Origin: a virus
Strand: one strand, 5' to 3'
DNA length: 64,000 nt
Virus record (IMG/VR): IMGVR_UViG_3300026484_000053
Coordinates: 62,001 to 126,000 of that record
Part shown: in pieces, positions 14,011-23,752 of the stretch
How positions within the stretch are numbered: position 1 is the first letter of the stretch
How the letters are laid out: the number at the start of each line of letters is the position of its first letter
Notes under the pieces: model-generated
What the model was told of the DNA's origin: nothing
What the model saw: only the letters and a program-made list of their open reading frames with translations
Databases searched by the model: none
Translations under genes and position numbers: made by a program

Positions 14011-16700
14011 TGTATTTAACAATTTTTAACGCTATTAAAAGCACTAACAAAGCAAATAAAAAGCCTATATCTCAATATGATGACGAGTCATTTATTTTTT
14101 ATAATGTTTATTGCGCATCCTTAAGACAGTGTTTTAAGGTTCTATCTAACGAATACATCCTTAGCCAAACCATAAATATTGACGAACCTTTAAAACTGAC
14201 TAGAAGTGTAAAGGTTTTAAAAGAATTTAAAAGTGACAATTTAGAAATACTACCATTAGATTTAGATTACATTTATACGCAAGAGATGTGTTTAAAAGTT
14301 ATACAGTTTTTTAAAGATATGAACTTTAAATGTATATTAGGTAAAAGTAGAGGATTTAATAACAAAGATAAATTTACTCTTAAAGGATTTATCGTACTAG
14401 ACATTAAAAATGACAGAGCAGTAATATCAGGATTGCTAAATTACATCCAAACTTTAATGAATGAATATGGATTAGAAGGAGTTGAGTTAGACTGTGCTAT
14501 TAAAACAATAAATTCAGTGCAAAGCCCAGTCTTAAATAATGATGTTTTATATATTAATGAGTCAAGTAAAGCAAGAGTATTAAATAACACAGACTTTAAT
14601 ATTATAGAAGTGCAGTCTTATAACGATACGGTAGTTGATTTATCTAGCTTAAATACTAAAGAATCAGCATTAGACACTTGTTTAGAAATATTTGCACAAA
14701 AAGGATTTACAGCCGTATCGCAAAGAGAAGATACTAGCATTAATTTTAGTCATCCAAGTGAGAAGAAGTCTAAAGGTGGTTTCTTCTTCTTTAAAGAATC
14801 ACCAACTATAATGCACCATCCTAATAGTGCAAGGACTATTAATATAGCTCAAGAATTTAAACGTACCGCTATTGGTAAAGCATATTTTATTGAACGTGGA
14901 AAACTTATACAGAAGAATATGTTAGAAAAACCTGATTATGGTATATTCGTAAATGAAAGATACCTTAACGTAGAGCCTAAAATTAAAGAAATACAGGATT
15001 TTGTTCATAAAGATACAGAAGTTTTAAAGATAAAATCAGCTATGGGTACAGCTAAAACGAATATCATATCAGCAGTTATTAAAGAAGCTCAAATTAAAAA
15101 AGAAAAGTTAAGAGTTATTTTAGTGTCTAATAGAGTAAGTGTAGCAAGAGATTTTGCTGATAAGTATGAAGAATATAATATGTCATATTATAAAGAAGTC
15201 CAAAACAGTAAAACAGAGCCTTTTAATCTTATAGTACAGTTTGATAGCCTTTATAAATTTAAAGTGCATGAATATGATATTGTCATTTTTGACGAGTTTA
15301 TAAGTCTTTTATTGCATCATCAAAGTCCGTTAGGTACGAATGGTAATTTAAACGCTGCAAAATTCAGAGTTTTATTAAATAAGAAAATTCTATGTTGCGA
15401 TGCTTTTCTTACTGGATACGAAGACGTTTTCTTTAAAGACAGAAAAATAGTACAGTTTGCTAACAAATATCGTGACGATGTTAAACTTATAGAGTATAAA
15501 GATAAAGGTAGATTTTGTAAAGATATAATAAACAATTCACTTTCACTTAAAGAAGGCGAACATATTAGCGCATCTTTTACTTCTTTAAATATGCTGAAAG
15601 TTGTACAACAGGAGTTACTTTCAAAAGATATAAGGGTAATCAGTCTTACAGGAGAGACACCAGATACTACTAGAGAATTAATTTATAAAAGATTTAAAGA
15701 AGACAGCCACAACGCATTTCAGGTTATACTTTATACTCCTACACTTACAGTAGGAGTAAGTAATGTTAATAACGTATTACAGCACTACCATTATGACTCT
15801 AGTATGAGTTGTGACGTTATTAGTTCATTACAAATGATTAAAAGATCTAGAACAGCTAAAGAGATACGATTTTATTTAGAAGATAAAAAGGCAATTAACG
15901 AAACGTCGGCTGCTAAACTAAATGAGATAGCTAAAAACAATATTGTAGAGTTCTACAATAACAGTGATAAAACTCTTCTAGTAAAATTAAATGAAGATAC
16001 AGGAGAGGTTGAACTTACTAAATTAGCTTACTATCTTAACAATATTAATGCTTTTAGTAATCTATTAAGCAACGATCATGCTAATGCTTTTAAAGTTCTG
16101 CTGAAATACCAATTTAATGGCGGCTACGATTCTGCTGAAATTAATGAAGAAATTTATGAATTCGACTATAAATCAAAAATAAAAGAGATTAAAACTAAAG
16201 AAAAAGAAAACGCTGCTAATTTATTGGAAGAATATTCTTATTTTAATTATACTGAGCAAGATGTTAACGACGCTAAGTTTAGTACTATAGAACTTAAAGA
16301 CGAAGAAAAAGTTATGCTGATGAAAGATAATATCCAAAAGCTATTTAAGCACCAAATACCAAAACATATTTTAAATGAACTTGTTAAGATAGATCAAAAA
16401 GATAATATAGTTAGAAAGATTAAAAACTACCATTTGTTTAGTGGCGACAAAGATTATTTAATGTATAAGCTTAGTTTTACAGTAAGTAATAATCTTCATG
16501 TTAGTAAGCGATTCGTTAAAAATATTAAGATAGCTTGTGAAGTGAAAGAGTTAAAAGACGCTTACTCTAACAACGATATAAAACGTATAGAAAGTAACAT
16601 ACAAGGTTTTGGAGAATTTATAAAAGAAATAGGTTATGTTAAACAAAGAAACAAGTACAGATTAGATAAAAGAATACTAACATATCTAAAGTATCTATAG
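14010..16700 (+). CDS. Primase-helicase-like replication protein, paralogue 1, 896 aa
   Basis: The central part resembles the superfamily 2 helicases of the herpes origin-binding-protein type: IKSAMGTAKT (residues 342-350), VSNRVSVARDFA, VQFDSLYKF, VIFDEF (D428, E429), then SASFTSL and TVGVSNVNNV, with QMIKRSRTA as the motif VI region. The Walker A has Ala where Gly normally precedes Lys. The N-terminus has PLDLD (about residue 85) and later LDCAIKTINSVQSP, which may be an archaeo-eukaryotic primase domain. Likely a replication initiator or helicase. The start is ATG 14010, coupled to the preceding stop. A paralogue follows. Confidence 0.7.
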   Translation: MYLTIFNAIKSTNKANKKPISQYDDESFIFYNVYCASLRQCFKVLSNEYILSQTINIDEPLKLTRSVKVLKEFKSDNLEILPLDLDYIYTQEMCLKVIQFFKDMNFKCILGKSRGFNNKDKFTLKGFIVLDIKNDRAVISGLLNYIQTLMNEYGLEGVELDCAIKTINSVQSPVLNNDVLYINESSKARVLNNTDFNIIEVQSYNDTVVDLSSLNTKESALDTCLEIFAQKGFTAVSQREDTSINFSHPSEKKSKGGFFFFKESPTIMHHPNSARTINIAQEFKRTAIGKAYFIERGKLIQKNMLEKPDYGIFVNERYLNVEPKIKEIQDFVHKDTEVLKIKSAMGTAKTNIISAVIKEAQIKKEKLRVILVSNRVSVARDFADKYEEYNMSYYKEVQNSKTEPFNLIVQFDSLYKFKVHEYDIVIFDEFISLLLHHQSPLGTNGNLNAAKFRVLLNKKILCCDAFLTGYEDVFFKDRKIVQFANKYRDDVKLIEYKDKGRFCKDIINNSLSLKEGEHISASFTSLNMLKVVQQELLSKDIRVISLTGETPDTTRELIYKRFKEDSHNAFQVILYTPTLTVGVSNVNNVLQHYHYDSSMSCDVISSLQMIKRSRTAKEIRFYLEDKKAINETSAAKLNEIAKNNIVEFYNNSDKTLLVKLNEDTGEVELTKLAYYLNNINAFSNLLSNDHANAFKVLLKYQFNGGYDSAEINEEIYEFDYKSKIKEIKTKEKENAANLLEEYSYFNYTEQDVNDAKFSTIELKDEEKVMLMKDNIQKLFKHQIPKHILNELVKIDQKDNIVRKIKNYHLFSGDKDYLMYKLSFTVSNNLHVSKRFVKNIKIACEVKELKDAYSNNDIKRIESNIQGFGEFIKEIGYVKQRNKYRLDKRILTYLKYL

Positions 16701-16737
16701 GGTCTATATCGTCTCTTATCTTCGTTTAAGCTTTTAT

Positions 16738-16745
16738 TATAAATA
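16738..16745 (+). promoter_or_regulatory. Late box TATAAATA before paralogue 2
   Basis: Exact late box; predicted +1 near 16751 leaves 31 nt before ATG 16782. If used, paralogue 2 could be expressed late while paralogue 1 uses the bipartite promoter. Confidence 0.6.
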
Positions 16746-16781
16746 TTTTTATAACATCACATAACACTATAAAGGCATATA

Positions 16782-19403
16782 ATGCATGAACATAAAACTA
16801 AAATAACTTTATTTGACGGTCAAGGAGATACTAAAATTCCTTTTTCTACAAGAGAAGATGGATCTTTTATTTTTGCCACTCTAGAATTAAGTTACACTGA
16901 AATAGTAAAAGTTAAGCAAGATTCTTATTCCCTAGCTTATTCATATAATATACAAGAACCAATATTAACTCACAGAGCAAAATTATCAAACGTAGCGCCT
17001 ATAAATGATGGAGATATTGTAGATTCAATTACGTTTAATATTAAAGTCGAAGATATTAATATAGAAGACGCTATAAATGTACTTAGAAACACACAATATG
17101 ATATGATAGCACTAAAATCAAAGCAAGGATTAACTTGCATATTAAAAGTACAAATGGAACTAAAATATATTTACTACAGCATGATGGAACTTCAAAAATT
17201 ATTAGGTTCTCAATGTAGCATTAAAGTACCTAACATTTACGACATCGAGAAACCGTTTGAAAACCTTGAGGTACTTTACGAAAGAAACACTAATAAAGCT
17301 TTACATAATATAATGATAGAGAAAGAACTTGAAAACACATCTTCTATGACATTTATAGAGATATGTTTATCAGAATTTGAAAATATGGGATACGAACAAA
17401 CTAGCATAAAATCACTTAAAGGTAAACCAGGAGTGTTCTTATTTACTAAAGACCAGGATAAATTTCATTTTAACGAAGAATATCCCATTAAAATGCAAGG
17501 TATTTACGGTGCAAAATCTGAGTCAATATTTTATCTTATAAACAAAACAAAGCAAGGTAAAGAGTGGCTTCAAAACAGAAATAAAAAAGAACAGATAAAC
17601 GCTTTAGAAAATAAAAAATCTAAGAAAAGCAAAAATAATATCATAATAAACGAGAGATATCTTAAGGCTGAAGATTTAAAAGCAGTTACAAATAAATTCA
17701 TTCAAACTAAGGACTGCGTTTTAAAGATAAAATCAGCTATGGGTACAGCAAAAAGTGACGTTATTTATGATATTATAAAGCAAGCACATGAAGATGGCAT
17801 GAAGATTATAGTTGTTTCAAACAGAATATCAGTAGCGAAAGATTTTGCAGAAAAGTACAATATGGATATCTATCAAAATATGTACAACAGTTCTAATTCG
17901 ATAGTAGTACAGTTTGATAGTTTACACCGTTATAATCCAGCTGATTATGACTTAGTAGTATTTGATGAGTTTATGAGCTTATTGCTGCACCATAGAACTT
18001 CTTTAGGTACAAACAGTAACATTAACGCTATTAAATTTAAAATCCTACTCCAAAAAAGAGTAATACTTGCTGATGCCTTTCTTACTGGATACGAAGACGA
18101 GTTTATAAAAGATCGTAAAATTATACAGATAGAAAATACTTATAGAGATTGTACTGATCTTTTTAACTACTCTAATAAAGAGCACTTTATACAAACTTTA
18201 ATAGACGAGTCTCAAAAGTTAAAAGATGAAGAGCATATAAGTGCGTCGTTTACTTCATTAGCAGCATTAAAATTGGTATACTACTCTCTTAAAAAGAAAG
18301 GTGTAAAGGTAGTTAAACTAACAAGTGAAACGTCTGAAGATACAAGGCAGTTAATTTATAAAAGATTTAAGGAGCAAACGCATATTGCATTTCAGGTTAT
18401 ACTTTATACTCCTACACTTACAGTAGGAGTAAGTAATGTTAATAACGTCACTAAACATTTTCATTATGACTCTAGTATGAGTTGCGACGTTATTAGTTCA
18501 TTACAGATGATTAAAAGATCTAGAACAGCTAAAGAGATACATTTCTTTTTGCAGAATAGACAACTTCATAAAGACATCGATCTTGAAAGTATAAACAGAA
18601 GAGCTGAGCATAATGCTGTAAAATACTACGCTAATAAAGATAAAGCATTACTTTTAGATGTAGATTATGAAACAGGTGAGATGAAGCTTACACCTTTAGC
18701 GCATTATATTAACAAGATAGAAGTGTTTAACAATATCCTTATGAACAATCACAAGAATGCATTTTTAGTACTTCTATCTTACCAGTTTAATTCAGCACCT
18801 ATAGAAGTTAAAGGTAAAGTATCTTGGAAAATGAGAGATCTTACTAGACAAATAAAAGAAAAAGAATTACAAGACGCTTTAAGTGTTTTCGATAAATTTA
18901 AAGACGTTAAATTAAGTGATAAAGAAGTTAAAAGACTAAGATTTAAAACGTCAGAGTTATCAGATGAAGAAAAAGTAGCACAAATAAAACATGATATTCA
19001 ATCTATGTATAGCAAAGAAATTCCTCAAAAATCGCTAGACGAATTAACGCGTTTAGAAATAGAACAGAACTTTAAGTTTACTGATAAAGTTAAATTAAAT
19101 AAGATATTTCAAAACGAAGACGACAGTTATGCAAAATACGAATTATCTGAAGCTATAAGTAATAATATAGGAATGTTGCAAGATAATAATAAAGAGACAA
19201 TAAACTTTTTAAAATATCTTATTATTAACGATAACGCAGCATTAAAAGGATCTTATACTTTAGATGACATAAAAAGAATTGATTTCGAAAGAGGTAAAGG
19301 TTCTAAACTTGCTAATTTCTTAAAAAGCTTAGGATATACGTACAGCGCTGGTAAATGGGAAGTAGACCTAAGAGTTCTTGGTTATATTAAGTACCTTGAT
19401 TAA
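16782..19403 (+). CDS. Primase-helicase-like replication protein, paralogue 2, 873 aa
   Basis: Tandem paralogue of the preceding gene with the same helicase motifs: IKSAMGTAKS (about residue 320), VSNRISVAKDFA, VVFDEF, SASFTSL, TVGVSNVNNV and QMIKRSRTA. The variant Walker A (Ala before Lys) is shared. The N-terminal region does not keep the DLD motif of paralogue 1 and has diverged, so a primase activity may have been lost. Two stretches of the helicase core are nearly identical at nucleotide level to paralogue 1, including 62 perfect bases (18387-18448). A late box lies upstream. Confidence 0.68.
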   Translation: MHEHKTKITLFDGQGDTKIPFSTREDGSFIFATLELSYTEIVKVKQDSYSLAYSYNIQEPILTHRAKLSNVAPINDGDIVDSITFNIKVEDINIEDAINVLRNTQYDMIALKSKQGLTCILKVQMELKYIYYSMMELQKLLGSQCSIKVPNIYDIEKPFENLEVLYERNTNKALHNIMIEKELENTSSMTFIEICLSEFENMGYEQTSIKSLKGKPGVFLFTKDQDKFHFNEEYPIKMQGIYGAKSESIFYLINKTKQGKEWLQNRNKKEQINALENKKSKKSKNNIIINERYLKAEDLKAVTNKFIQTKDCVLKIKSAMGTAKSDVIYDIIKQAHEDGMKIIVVSNRISVAKDFAEKYNMDIYQNMYNSSNSIVVQFDSLHRYNPADYDLVVFDEFMSLLLHHRTSLGTNSNINAIKFKILLQKRVILADAFLTGYEDEFIKDRKIIQIENTYRDCTDLFNYSNKEHFIQTLIDESQKLKDEEHISASFTSLAALKLVYYSLKKKGVKVVKLTSETSEDTRQLIYKRFKEQTHIAFQVILYTPTLTVGVSNVNNVTKHFHYDSSMSCDVISSLQMIKRSRTAKEIHFFLQNRQLHKDIDLESINRRAEHNAVKYYANKDKALLLDVDYETGEMKLTPLAHYINKIEVFNNILMNNHKNAFLVLLSYQFNSAPIEVKGKVSWKMRDLTRQIKEKELQDALSVFDKFKDVKLSDKEVKRLRFKTSELSDEEKVAQIKHDIQSMYSKEIPQKSLDELTRLEIEQNFKFTDKVKLNKIFQNEDDSYAKYELSEAISNNIGMLQDNNKETINFLKYLIINDNAALKGSYTLDDIKRIDFERGKGSKLANFLKSLGYTYSAGKWEVDLRVLGYIKYLD

Positions 19404-19414
19404 GTACCTTGATT
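19389..19414 (+). repeat. 13-bp tandem repeat at gene end
   Basis: TAAGTACCTTGAT is present twice in a row, at the stop codon of paralogue 2 and immediately before the late box. Confidence 0.8.
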
Positions 19415-19421
19415 ATAAATA
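19414..19421 (+). promoter_or_regulatory. Late promoter box TATAAATA
   Basis: Exact late box; predicted +1 near 19427, 17 nt before ATG 19444, with AGGAAAG as ribosome site. Confidence 0.78.
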
Positions 19422-19443
19422 ATTATAAAATAGGAAAGTAAAA

Positions 19444-19911
19444 ATGAGAAACTTAAGAAACTTCAGTACTACTAGTAACTACCAATTTGGTACGTCTTTA
19501 TTCGGTACAGAGACAACATACGCTATACAATCTGTTAACTTACCAGGTATATCATTTACTCATCCTGAAGTTTCTTCTGGTTCAGTACTTGGCCATATAC
19601 AAGGCGATACAGCACAGTACAATGAACTTGAGTTAAATTTTATTATAGACGAAAACCTGGAAGTATGGAAAGAGATTATTAATGGAATGATTAAGATGAG
19701 AAATACAGAAGGTCTTGGTCAGCAAGTGAATTGCAATTCATTTCTTAAAATATTAGATTCTAATAATAAGGAAATTCTTCACTTAGACTTCACAAACACA
19801 TTAATAAGCGTTATTAGCGACGTAGAATATTCTAGTACAGAAGAAGATGAAATAATAACTCTTCCTGTTACTATAACTTATGACTACTACAATATCAAGA
19901 ACACTAAGTAA
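19444..19911 (+). CDS. Tail tube-fold structural protein, 155 aa
   Basis: The layout (N-terminal YQFGTSLF, then IQSVNLPGISF, later ELELNFIIDENLEVWKEIING and a final LPVTITYDYYNI) matches the pattern of T4 gp19-type tube-fold proteins, where a PG-containing strand is followed by a long helix and a closing strand. The main tube protein is at 22302, so this may be a baseplate or tail-end tube adaptor. It has its own late promoter and precedes another virion protein. Confidence 0.5.
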   Translation: MRNLRNFSTTSNYQFGTSLFGTETTYAIQSVNLPGISFTHPEVSSGSVLGHIQGDTAQYNELELNFIIDENLEVWKEIINGMIKMRNTEGLGQQVNCNSFLKILDSNNKEILHLDFTNTLISVISDVEYSSTEEDEIITLPVTITYDYYNIKNTK

Positions 19912-19916
19912 CTTTA

Positions 19917-20543
19917 ATGCTTAGAAGACAACTACCACTACAACCAGACGGTTCAGTAAATAGATTCGACCTGCCAGAAGATTATACTGGTGGTGACGTT
20001 ACGATATTTGTTAATGGACAATTATTAGCTACAAGAGATATAGAAGATCACGTATACGGATTTGAAGTTAAACTAGATGACGAAGATAATGTTTATTTCC
20101 TAGAATTCTACACTGTACTTGAAGATGAAGAGCATCTATACGTTCTTTATGATGGTGAAGGTGACGGAAATTTCGCTGGAGAAGGTACAATCAGTGTTGA
20201 AGCAAATGTATGGCAACTTATAGCTCTTCCATTAGAAAACCAAGTATGGCTTGATGGTAAGATGCAGAAAAGTGATGAGCAAAGTACTATTAAGAATTGC
20301 GTCGTAGATCAACTAGAAGATGTATACGATAGACCAGCTGAAGAATTATTTAAAGTGGCTAATTGTGCTATAGGTGATGAGGGTGGACAATTAAGAAATT
20401 ATATACCTGGATTTACTAAAGATACTTCTGTACATAATTTCCCATTAGTATATATTGACGATAACGGTGATACAACTAGTAAGGAAATAGTAGGTTTTTG
20501 GATTAGATCCTTAGAAGAGTTTATTATAACTTGGAAAGTGTAA
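19917..20543 (+). CDS. Putative virion protein, 208 aa
   Basis: No family recognised. The protein is acidic and rich in predicted beta strands, opening LPLQPDGSVNRFDLPEDYTG, a pattern common in fibre-attached or baseplate-decorating proteins, and VTIFVNGQLL is Ig-like in style. It follows the tube-like gene by 6 nt and shares its late promoter. A structural role is inferred from context and composition. Confidence 0.55.
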   Translation: MLRRQLPLQPDGSVNRFDLPEDYTGGDVTIFVNGQLLATRDIEDHVYGFEVKLDDEDNVYFLEFYTVLEDEEHLYVLYDGEGDGNFAGEGTISVEANVWQLIALPLENQVWLDGKMQKSDEQSTIKNCVVDQLEDVYDRPAEELFKVANCAIGDEGGQLRNYIPGFTKDTSVHNFPLVYIDDNGDTTSKEIVGFWIRSLEEFIITWKV

Positions 20544-20555
20544 CGCACTAGTACG

Positions 20556-20774
20556 TTATAACTTAACGTATATAACTACAAAATTATCCGTACTCCAATC
20601 AACACCTGAATCATCTATTATGGATATACTGTTATCCGTTATATCTAACTCATCTTGCATTAATGCAATCATTCCATTTAGTACTACGTCAACTTGTTCA
20701 GACGTGTCGATGTTTTCTTTAACAGTAATTGTCTTATTATCTTGATCTATACTTGGATTTTTATCTATTATCAT
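20556..20774 (-). CDS. Small hypothetical protein, 72 aa
   Basis: No family recognised. It is an acidic protein with the pattern DDSGVDWSTDNFVVIYVKL at its end. It is the last gene of the minus-strand neck/tail cluster, 13 nt downstream of gp13, so likely a minor virion or assembly protein. AGGTAG lies upstream of ATG. Confidence 0.55.
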   Translation of the reverse strand: MIIDKNPSIDQDNKTITVKENIDTSEQVDVVLNGMIALMQDELDITDNSISIIDDSGVDWSTDNFVVIYVKL

Positions 20775-20786
20775 AACTACCTACAA

Positions 20787-21503
20787 CTACTTAACGTGTA
20801 TACCAAAAGGTTCTACGTTATTTTCTAATTCTTCATCAGTCTTCTCGATTATTGCTTCACCTTTAGCTTGCATATCACCGTAAGATATTTCTGATCCAGA
20901 TACAAGACTAGTACTATACTTACCAGTAACAGTAGCCCATTTAAAGAAAGCCTCTCCGATTGCTCTTTGTTTTATCCATACATTGTTATATATTAGATCT
21001 TCTTCTTGAGGCTCGTACTCTTTCGCTACTTCTAAAAGGATAGCACTATGTGTAGGTGTTTCTAACATAGTAAGTATTTTACTATTTGAGTTGAAGTCGT
21101 AATTAAGTTTCTTGTTAAATGTACTTTTAATGTTACTAAATTTAGCTAGCGTAGAACTCATACCTGCCATGTCAAAACTAGATGTAGTATCAAACATTAT
21201 TGATTTAGTATCAAGTACCATACCTTGAGGTATCTGCGCAAATAAAGAGCTTATAGCACTTGAACTTATACCAGTTATTTCCATTATATTATCTGGAAGT
21301 TTGTAAGTATATACGTTATTTTCTAACGTAACTATATGAGATCCTATAATTCTTCCATCGTAATGCCATTCTGAATACCTTTGTATTGTATCGTCTATGC
21401 AATCTGATAATTGCTCTTCTGTAAGTTCTACTCTTAGTGTAGGTGCACCTAAAGATCTTTTAATATACTCTATAAGCTTTTCTTTTGTGTTTATTCTAGC
21501 CAT
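20787..21503 (-). CDS. Neck protein (gp13-like), 238 aa
   Basis: The N-terminus (IEYIKRSLGAPTLRVELTEE, then CIDDTIQRYSEWHYDG) closely follows T4 gp13, where LRRLGAP, VELT and a CI...LYGEYHFDG pattern occur. In T4, gp13 and gp14 complete the head neck. It overlaps the start region of gp15 by 8 nt. The middle (about 75-120) has a variable Ser/Met-rich loop. Confidence 0.85.
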   Translation of the reverse strand: MARINTKEKLIEYIKRSLGAPTLRVELTEEQLSDCIDDTIQRYSEWHYDGRIIGSHIVTLENNVYTYKLPDNIMEITGISSSAISSLFAQIPQGMVLDTKSIMFDTTSSFDMAGMSSTLAKFSNIKSTFNKKLNYDFNSNSKILTMLETPTHSAILLEVAKEYEPQEEDLIYNNVWIKQRAIGEAFFKWATVTGKYSTSLVSGSEISYGDMQAKGEAIIEKTDEELENNVEPFGIHVK

Positions 21504-22260
21504 CTATATCTCCATTAGTTATTGTTGTACCGTTTTCATTAGCTTTTATAACACTCTCAAGTTCATTACCTGGAGTATCTAACGTCTCATCAAGTCCGTA
21601 ATCAGCACCTGTATTTGTACTATTTAACTTTATCTCAACTTCTTTAATTATAGATGAACTTCTAGTAGGTGGATATAAGTTACCTTGTAATGTAACTTCT
21701 ATACTTGCTGTTATTATTCTTACTTGAGCATCATCAAGATCTTCAGGTATTTCGATATCAGGATCTGATATCTTTACAATAACTGTAGTAGGTTCAAGAA
21801 GTTCATCTATTTCATTAATCTTTAATACTACACTTGGGTTAAATGAAGTAACTATTTGTTCTATTATTATAAGGCAATCTGTAAGTGATTTTGTAGCAAT
21901 ATTTAAACTGAAAGTAAAATCATAAGCACTAGCGTTATAATAAAAATCTACAAGTTCGTTAGATTTGTTATTTTTAACTACTCTAGATAATTTATTAGTA
22001 TTTCTTTCAGGAGCTTTACTCATAGACTCTAAACTAAGAGACATTCTAGGCATAATATTTGCTCTAACATTACCACTAAGAAGTGACTTCATATCGTTTT
22101 CTGAAATAGTATAGTTGTTTTCTCTAGTTCCGAATTTAATAGGCACCACGAGATCTTTAATTCTGTCGCCGTTCTCATATCTAGGAACAGAGATGTCGTT
22201 AAAAAGATCTAGAAGAGCTACTGTATAATTCTTAATACTTGAATGATAGTAGTATTCCAT
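21496..22260 (-). CDS. Tail sheath stabiliser/terminator (gp15-like), 254 aa
   Basis: The start YYYHSSIKNYTVALLDLFND followed by VPIKFGTREN and later NIMPRMSLSLES follow T4 gp15 (FYNSSFRRY, LMGDLFSNI, VPITYASKE). In T4, gp15 caps the tail tube and sheath and contacts the neck. The order tube - gp15 - gp13 on this strand fits tail-neck joining. Confidence 0.82.
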   Translation of the reverse strand: MEYYYHSSIKNYTVALLDLFNDISVPRYENGDRIKDLVVPIKFGTRENNYTISENDMKSLLSGNVRANIMPRMSLSLESMSKAPERNTNKLSRVVKNNKSNELVDFYYNASAYDFTFSLNIATKSLTDCLIIIEQIVTSFNPSVVLKINEIDELLEPTTVIVKISDPDIEIPEDLDDAQVRIITASIEVTLQGNLYPPTRSSSIIKEVEIKLNSTNTGADYGLDETLDTPGNELESVIKANENGTTITNGDIDG

Positions 22261-22301
22261 GTATTTTCCTTACATTTGTATAACGACTAAAGTCGTTATA
22301 T

Positions 22302-22814
22302 CTATGATTTTACCCAATGAGAATATGCAAAAGTTACCTCTTGTTCAGTGATTTCATCAACGCTTGATGTGTCTAATGCTACTTCTGCAAGTTCAGTAGG
22401 GAATGCATTTTTGAAAGTATATACTTCAATTACTTCATTAGATGAAGTATCTAAAGGTTTAATTTCTAAGAATGACATATAGTCGTCATTCTGAGTAACA
22501 CTTCTTTCTCCAGTTTGTACTGAATCAATAATGTCCATCCAATCGATAATTACAGATCTAATATTTAAATTAGGTGTATTCCAGAAAGTCATGCTGTAAG
22601 TACCCTCAAATTGTGCTTCTCCAGCTAATGTCATTTTATGACCTTGGCTATGTACTTCTACTGATCCAATTGTTTTACTTGGTAGTGAAGCCACTTTACA
22701 AAGTGCTGATATAACATTACCATCAAGAGATGCTCCTTTAGGTGCAAATGATGCAACAAATTTATTTCCTCTATAACCTAAACCTAGGTTCTGTTTTAAT
22801 ACGTCTAAACTCAT
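22302..22814 (-). CDS. Tail tube protein (gp19-like), 170 aa
   Basis: The features of gp19 are present: FVASFAPKGA, a CKVASLPSKTIGSVEV strand, AGEAQFEGTYSMTFWN, then a long helix with VIIDWMDIIDSV, and a final strand ending TFAYSHWVKS. This is the best candidate for the major tube subunit because of its length and strong late box 17 nt upstream by predicted +1. Confidence 0.82.
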   Translation of the reverse strand: MSLDVLKQNLGLGYRGNKFVASFAPKGASLDGNVISALCKVASLPSKTIGSVEVHSQGHKMTLAGEAQFEGTYSMTFWNTPNLNIRSVIIDWMDIIDSVQTGERSVTQNDDYMSFLEIKPLDTSSNEVIEVYTFKNAFPTELAEVALDTSSVDEITEQEVTFAYSHWVKS

Positions 22815-22836
22815 AGTTTAACTCCTGTTTTAGTTG

Positions 22837-22844
22837 TATTTATA
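22837..22844 (-). promoter_or_regulatory. Late promoter box TATAAATA
   Basis: Exact late box on the minus strand, overlapping the end of the gp4-like gene; predicted +1 near 22831, 17 nt before the tube ATG. Confidence 0.78.
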
Positions 22845-23307
22845 TACCTAACTCTTTTTCAGTAATTATAATAAAAGTAGCACCCATTGAAATTGCAAAT
22901 AATTTAGCTGCTTCCCATTTAGCTTGGTTTATAACGTATGTTTGTAAGGATTTTTGATAATTAAGATTAGATTTAGGAGTATCTTTTTTAGGCTTTTTAG
23001 GTGGATTACATTCTGTGCTTGGCTTTACTTCTACAAGAAATATCCTACCGTCTTCCATCTGTATAGTATAATCGATATAATACCTGTGCTTTTTACCGTC
23101 AACAGGACTTATATACGGTACAATCGTTCCTTCTGAATTTGCTTTTACTATATACGGATTATGAGAGCAAAATACGCAAAATTTATGTTCCCAAGAAGAC
23201 CTATATTTTATACCTGGTTCTTTCATATCAAAAGCCTCTGTTATAATCCACTTATCTTTTGCACTTTCAGGTGGAATATATATTCCTTGCTTGTATTTTC
23301 TGCCCAT
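22840..23307 (-). CDS. Head completion nuclease (gp4-like), 155 aa
   Basis: YRSSWEHKFCVFCSHNPYIV, then IVPYISPVDGKKHRYYIDY and FLVEVKPSTECNPP, and QAKWEAAKLFAISMGATFIIITE match T4 gp4 (also called gp50), which has a TnsA/PD-(D/E)XK-like fold with the ExK motif. It acts in completing the packaged head before the neck and tail join. ATG overlaps the preceding stop (TAATG). Confidence 0.88.
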   Translation of the reverse strand: MGRKYKQGIYIPPESAKDKWIITEAFDMKEPGIKYRSSWEHKFCVFCSHNPYIVKANSEGTIVPYISPVDGKKHRYYIDYTIQMEDGRIFLVEVKPSTECNPPKKPKKDTPKSNLNYQKSLQTYVINQAKWEAAKLFAISMGATFIIITEKELGI

Positions 23308-23654
23308 TATTCTATCTCTATTGTCGCTTTGTCATATTTGAATAGCTGTTCTATTTCTTCTACTTCAGGTACGTCTTTATTAAGAGATTCGTTCCTTTTT
23401 AAAATTGTTTCTGATTCGTCTTTTATGAAAGACTGTATAGCACTATTTTTACTGATGCTTAGTTTATTAAATACAAGAGTTTTATCACTTAAGTGCGTAT
23501 CGTTTATTTCTCCAGCTATAATAAAATAATCTGAATAACATTGCACATATAAATCGTCACTATACAATTCGTCTTTCTTAAATATTTTAGATTTACCTTG
23601 CAATCTAAGAGTTATACCTTCATTATAAGCGTCTTTTAATTTGAACTTTTTCAT
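23307..23654 (-). CDS. Hypothetical protein, 115 aa, upstream of gp4
   Basis: No family recognised. It is Lys/Glu rich with SKIFKKDELYSDDLYVQCYSD in the middle and an acidic C-terminus. It is first in the minus-strand cluster after the four-box late promoter and is coupled to gp4 by a TAATG overlap. An assembly or structural role is inferred from position. Confidence 0.6.
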   Translation of the reverse strand: MKKFKLKDAYNEGITLRLQGKSKIFKKDELYSDDLYVQCYSDYFIIAGEINDTHLSDKTLVFNKLSISKNSAIQSFIKDESETILKRNESLNKDVPEVEEIEQLFKYDKATIEIE

Positions 23655-23694
23655 TACTAACCTTTATATGCTATTAATAGCATTTATCTGTAAA

Positions 23695-23716
23695 TATTTA
23701 TAAATATTTATAAATA
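23695..23716. promoter_or_regulatory. Four overlapping late boxes, two per strand
   Basis: TATAAATA occurs at 23699-23706 and 23709-23716 on the plus strand and its complement at 23695-23702 and 23705-23712. The array is built from 10-bp steps and lies between the divergent genes at 23654 and 23753. The predicted +1 from the downstream plus box gives a 31-nt leader. Confidence 0.8.
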
Positions 23717-23752
23717 CAACTAAATACGTTAAACGTATCTAAAGGAAATAAA

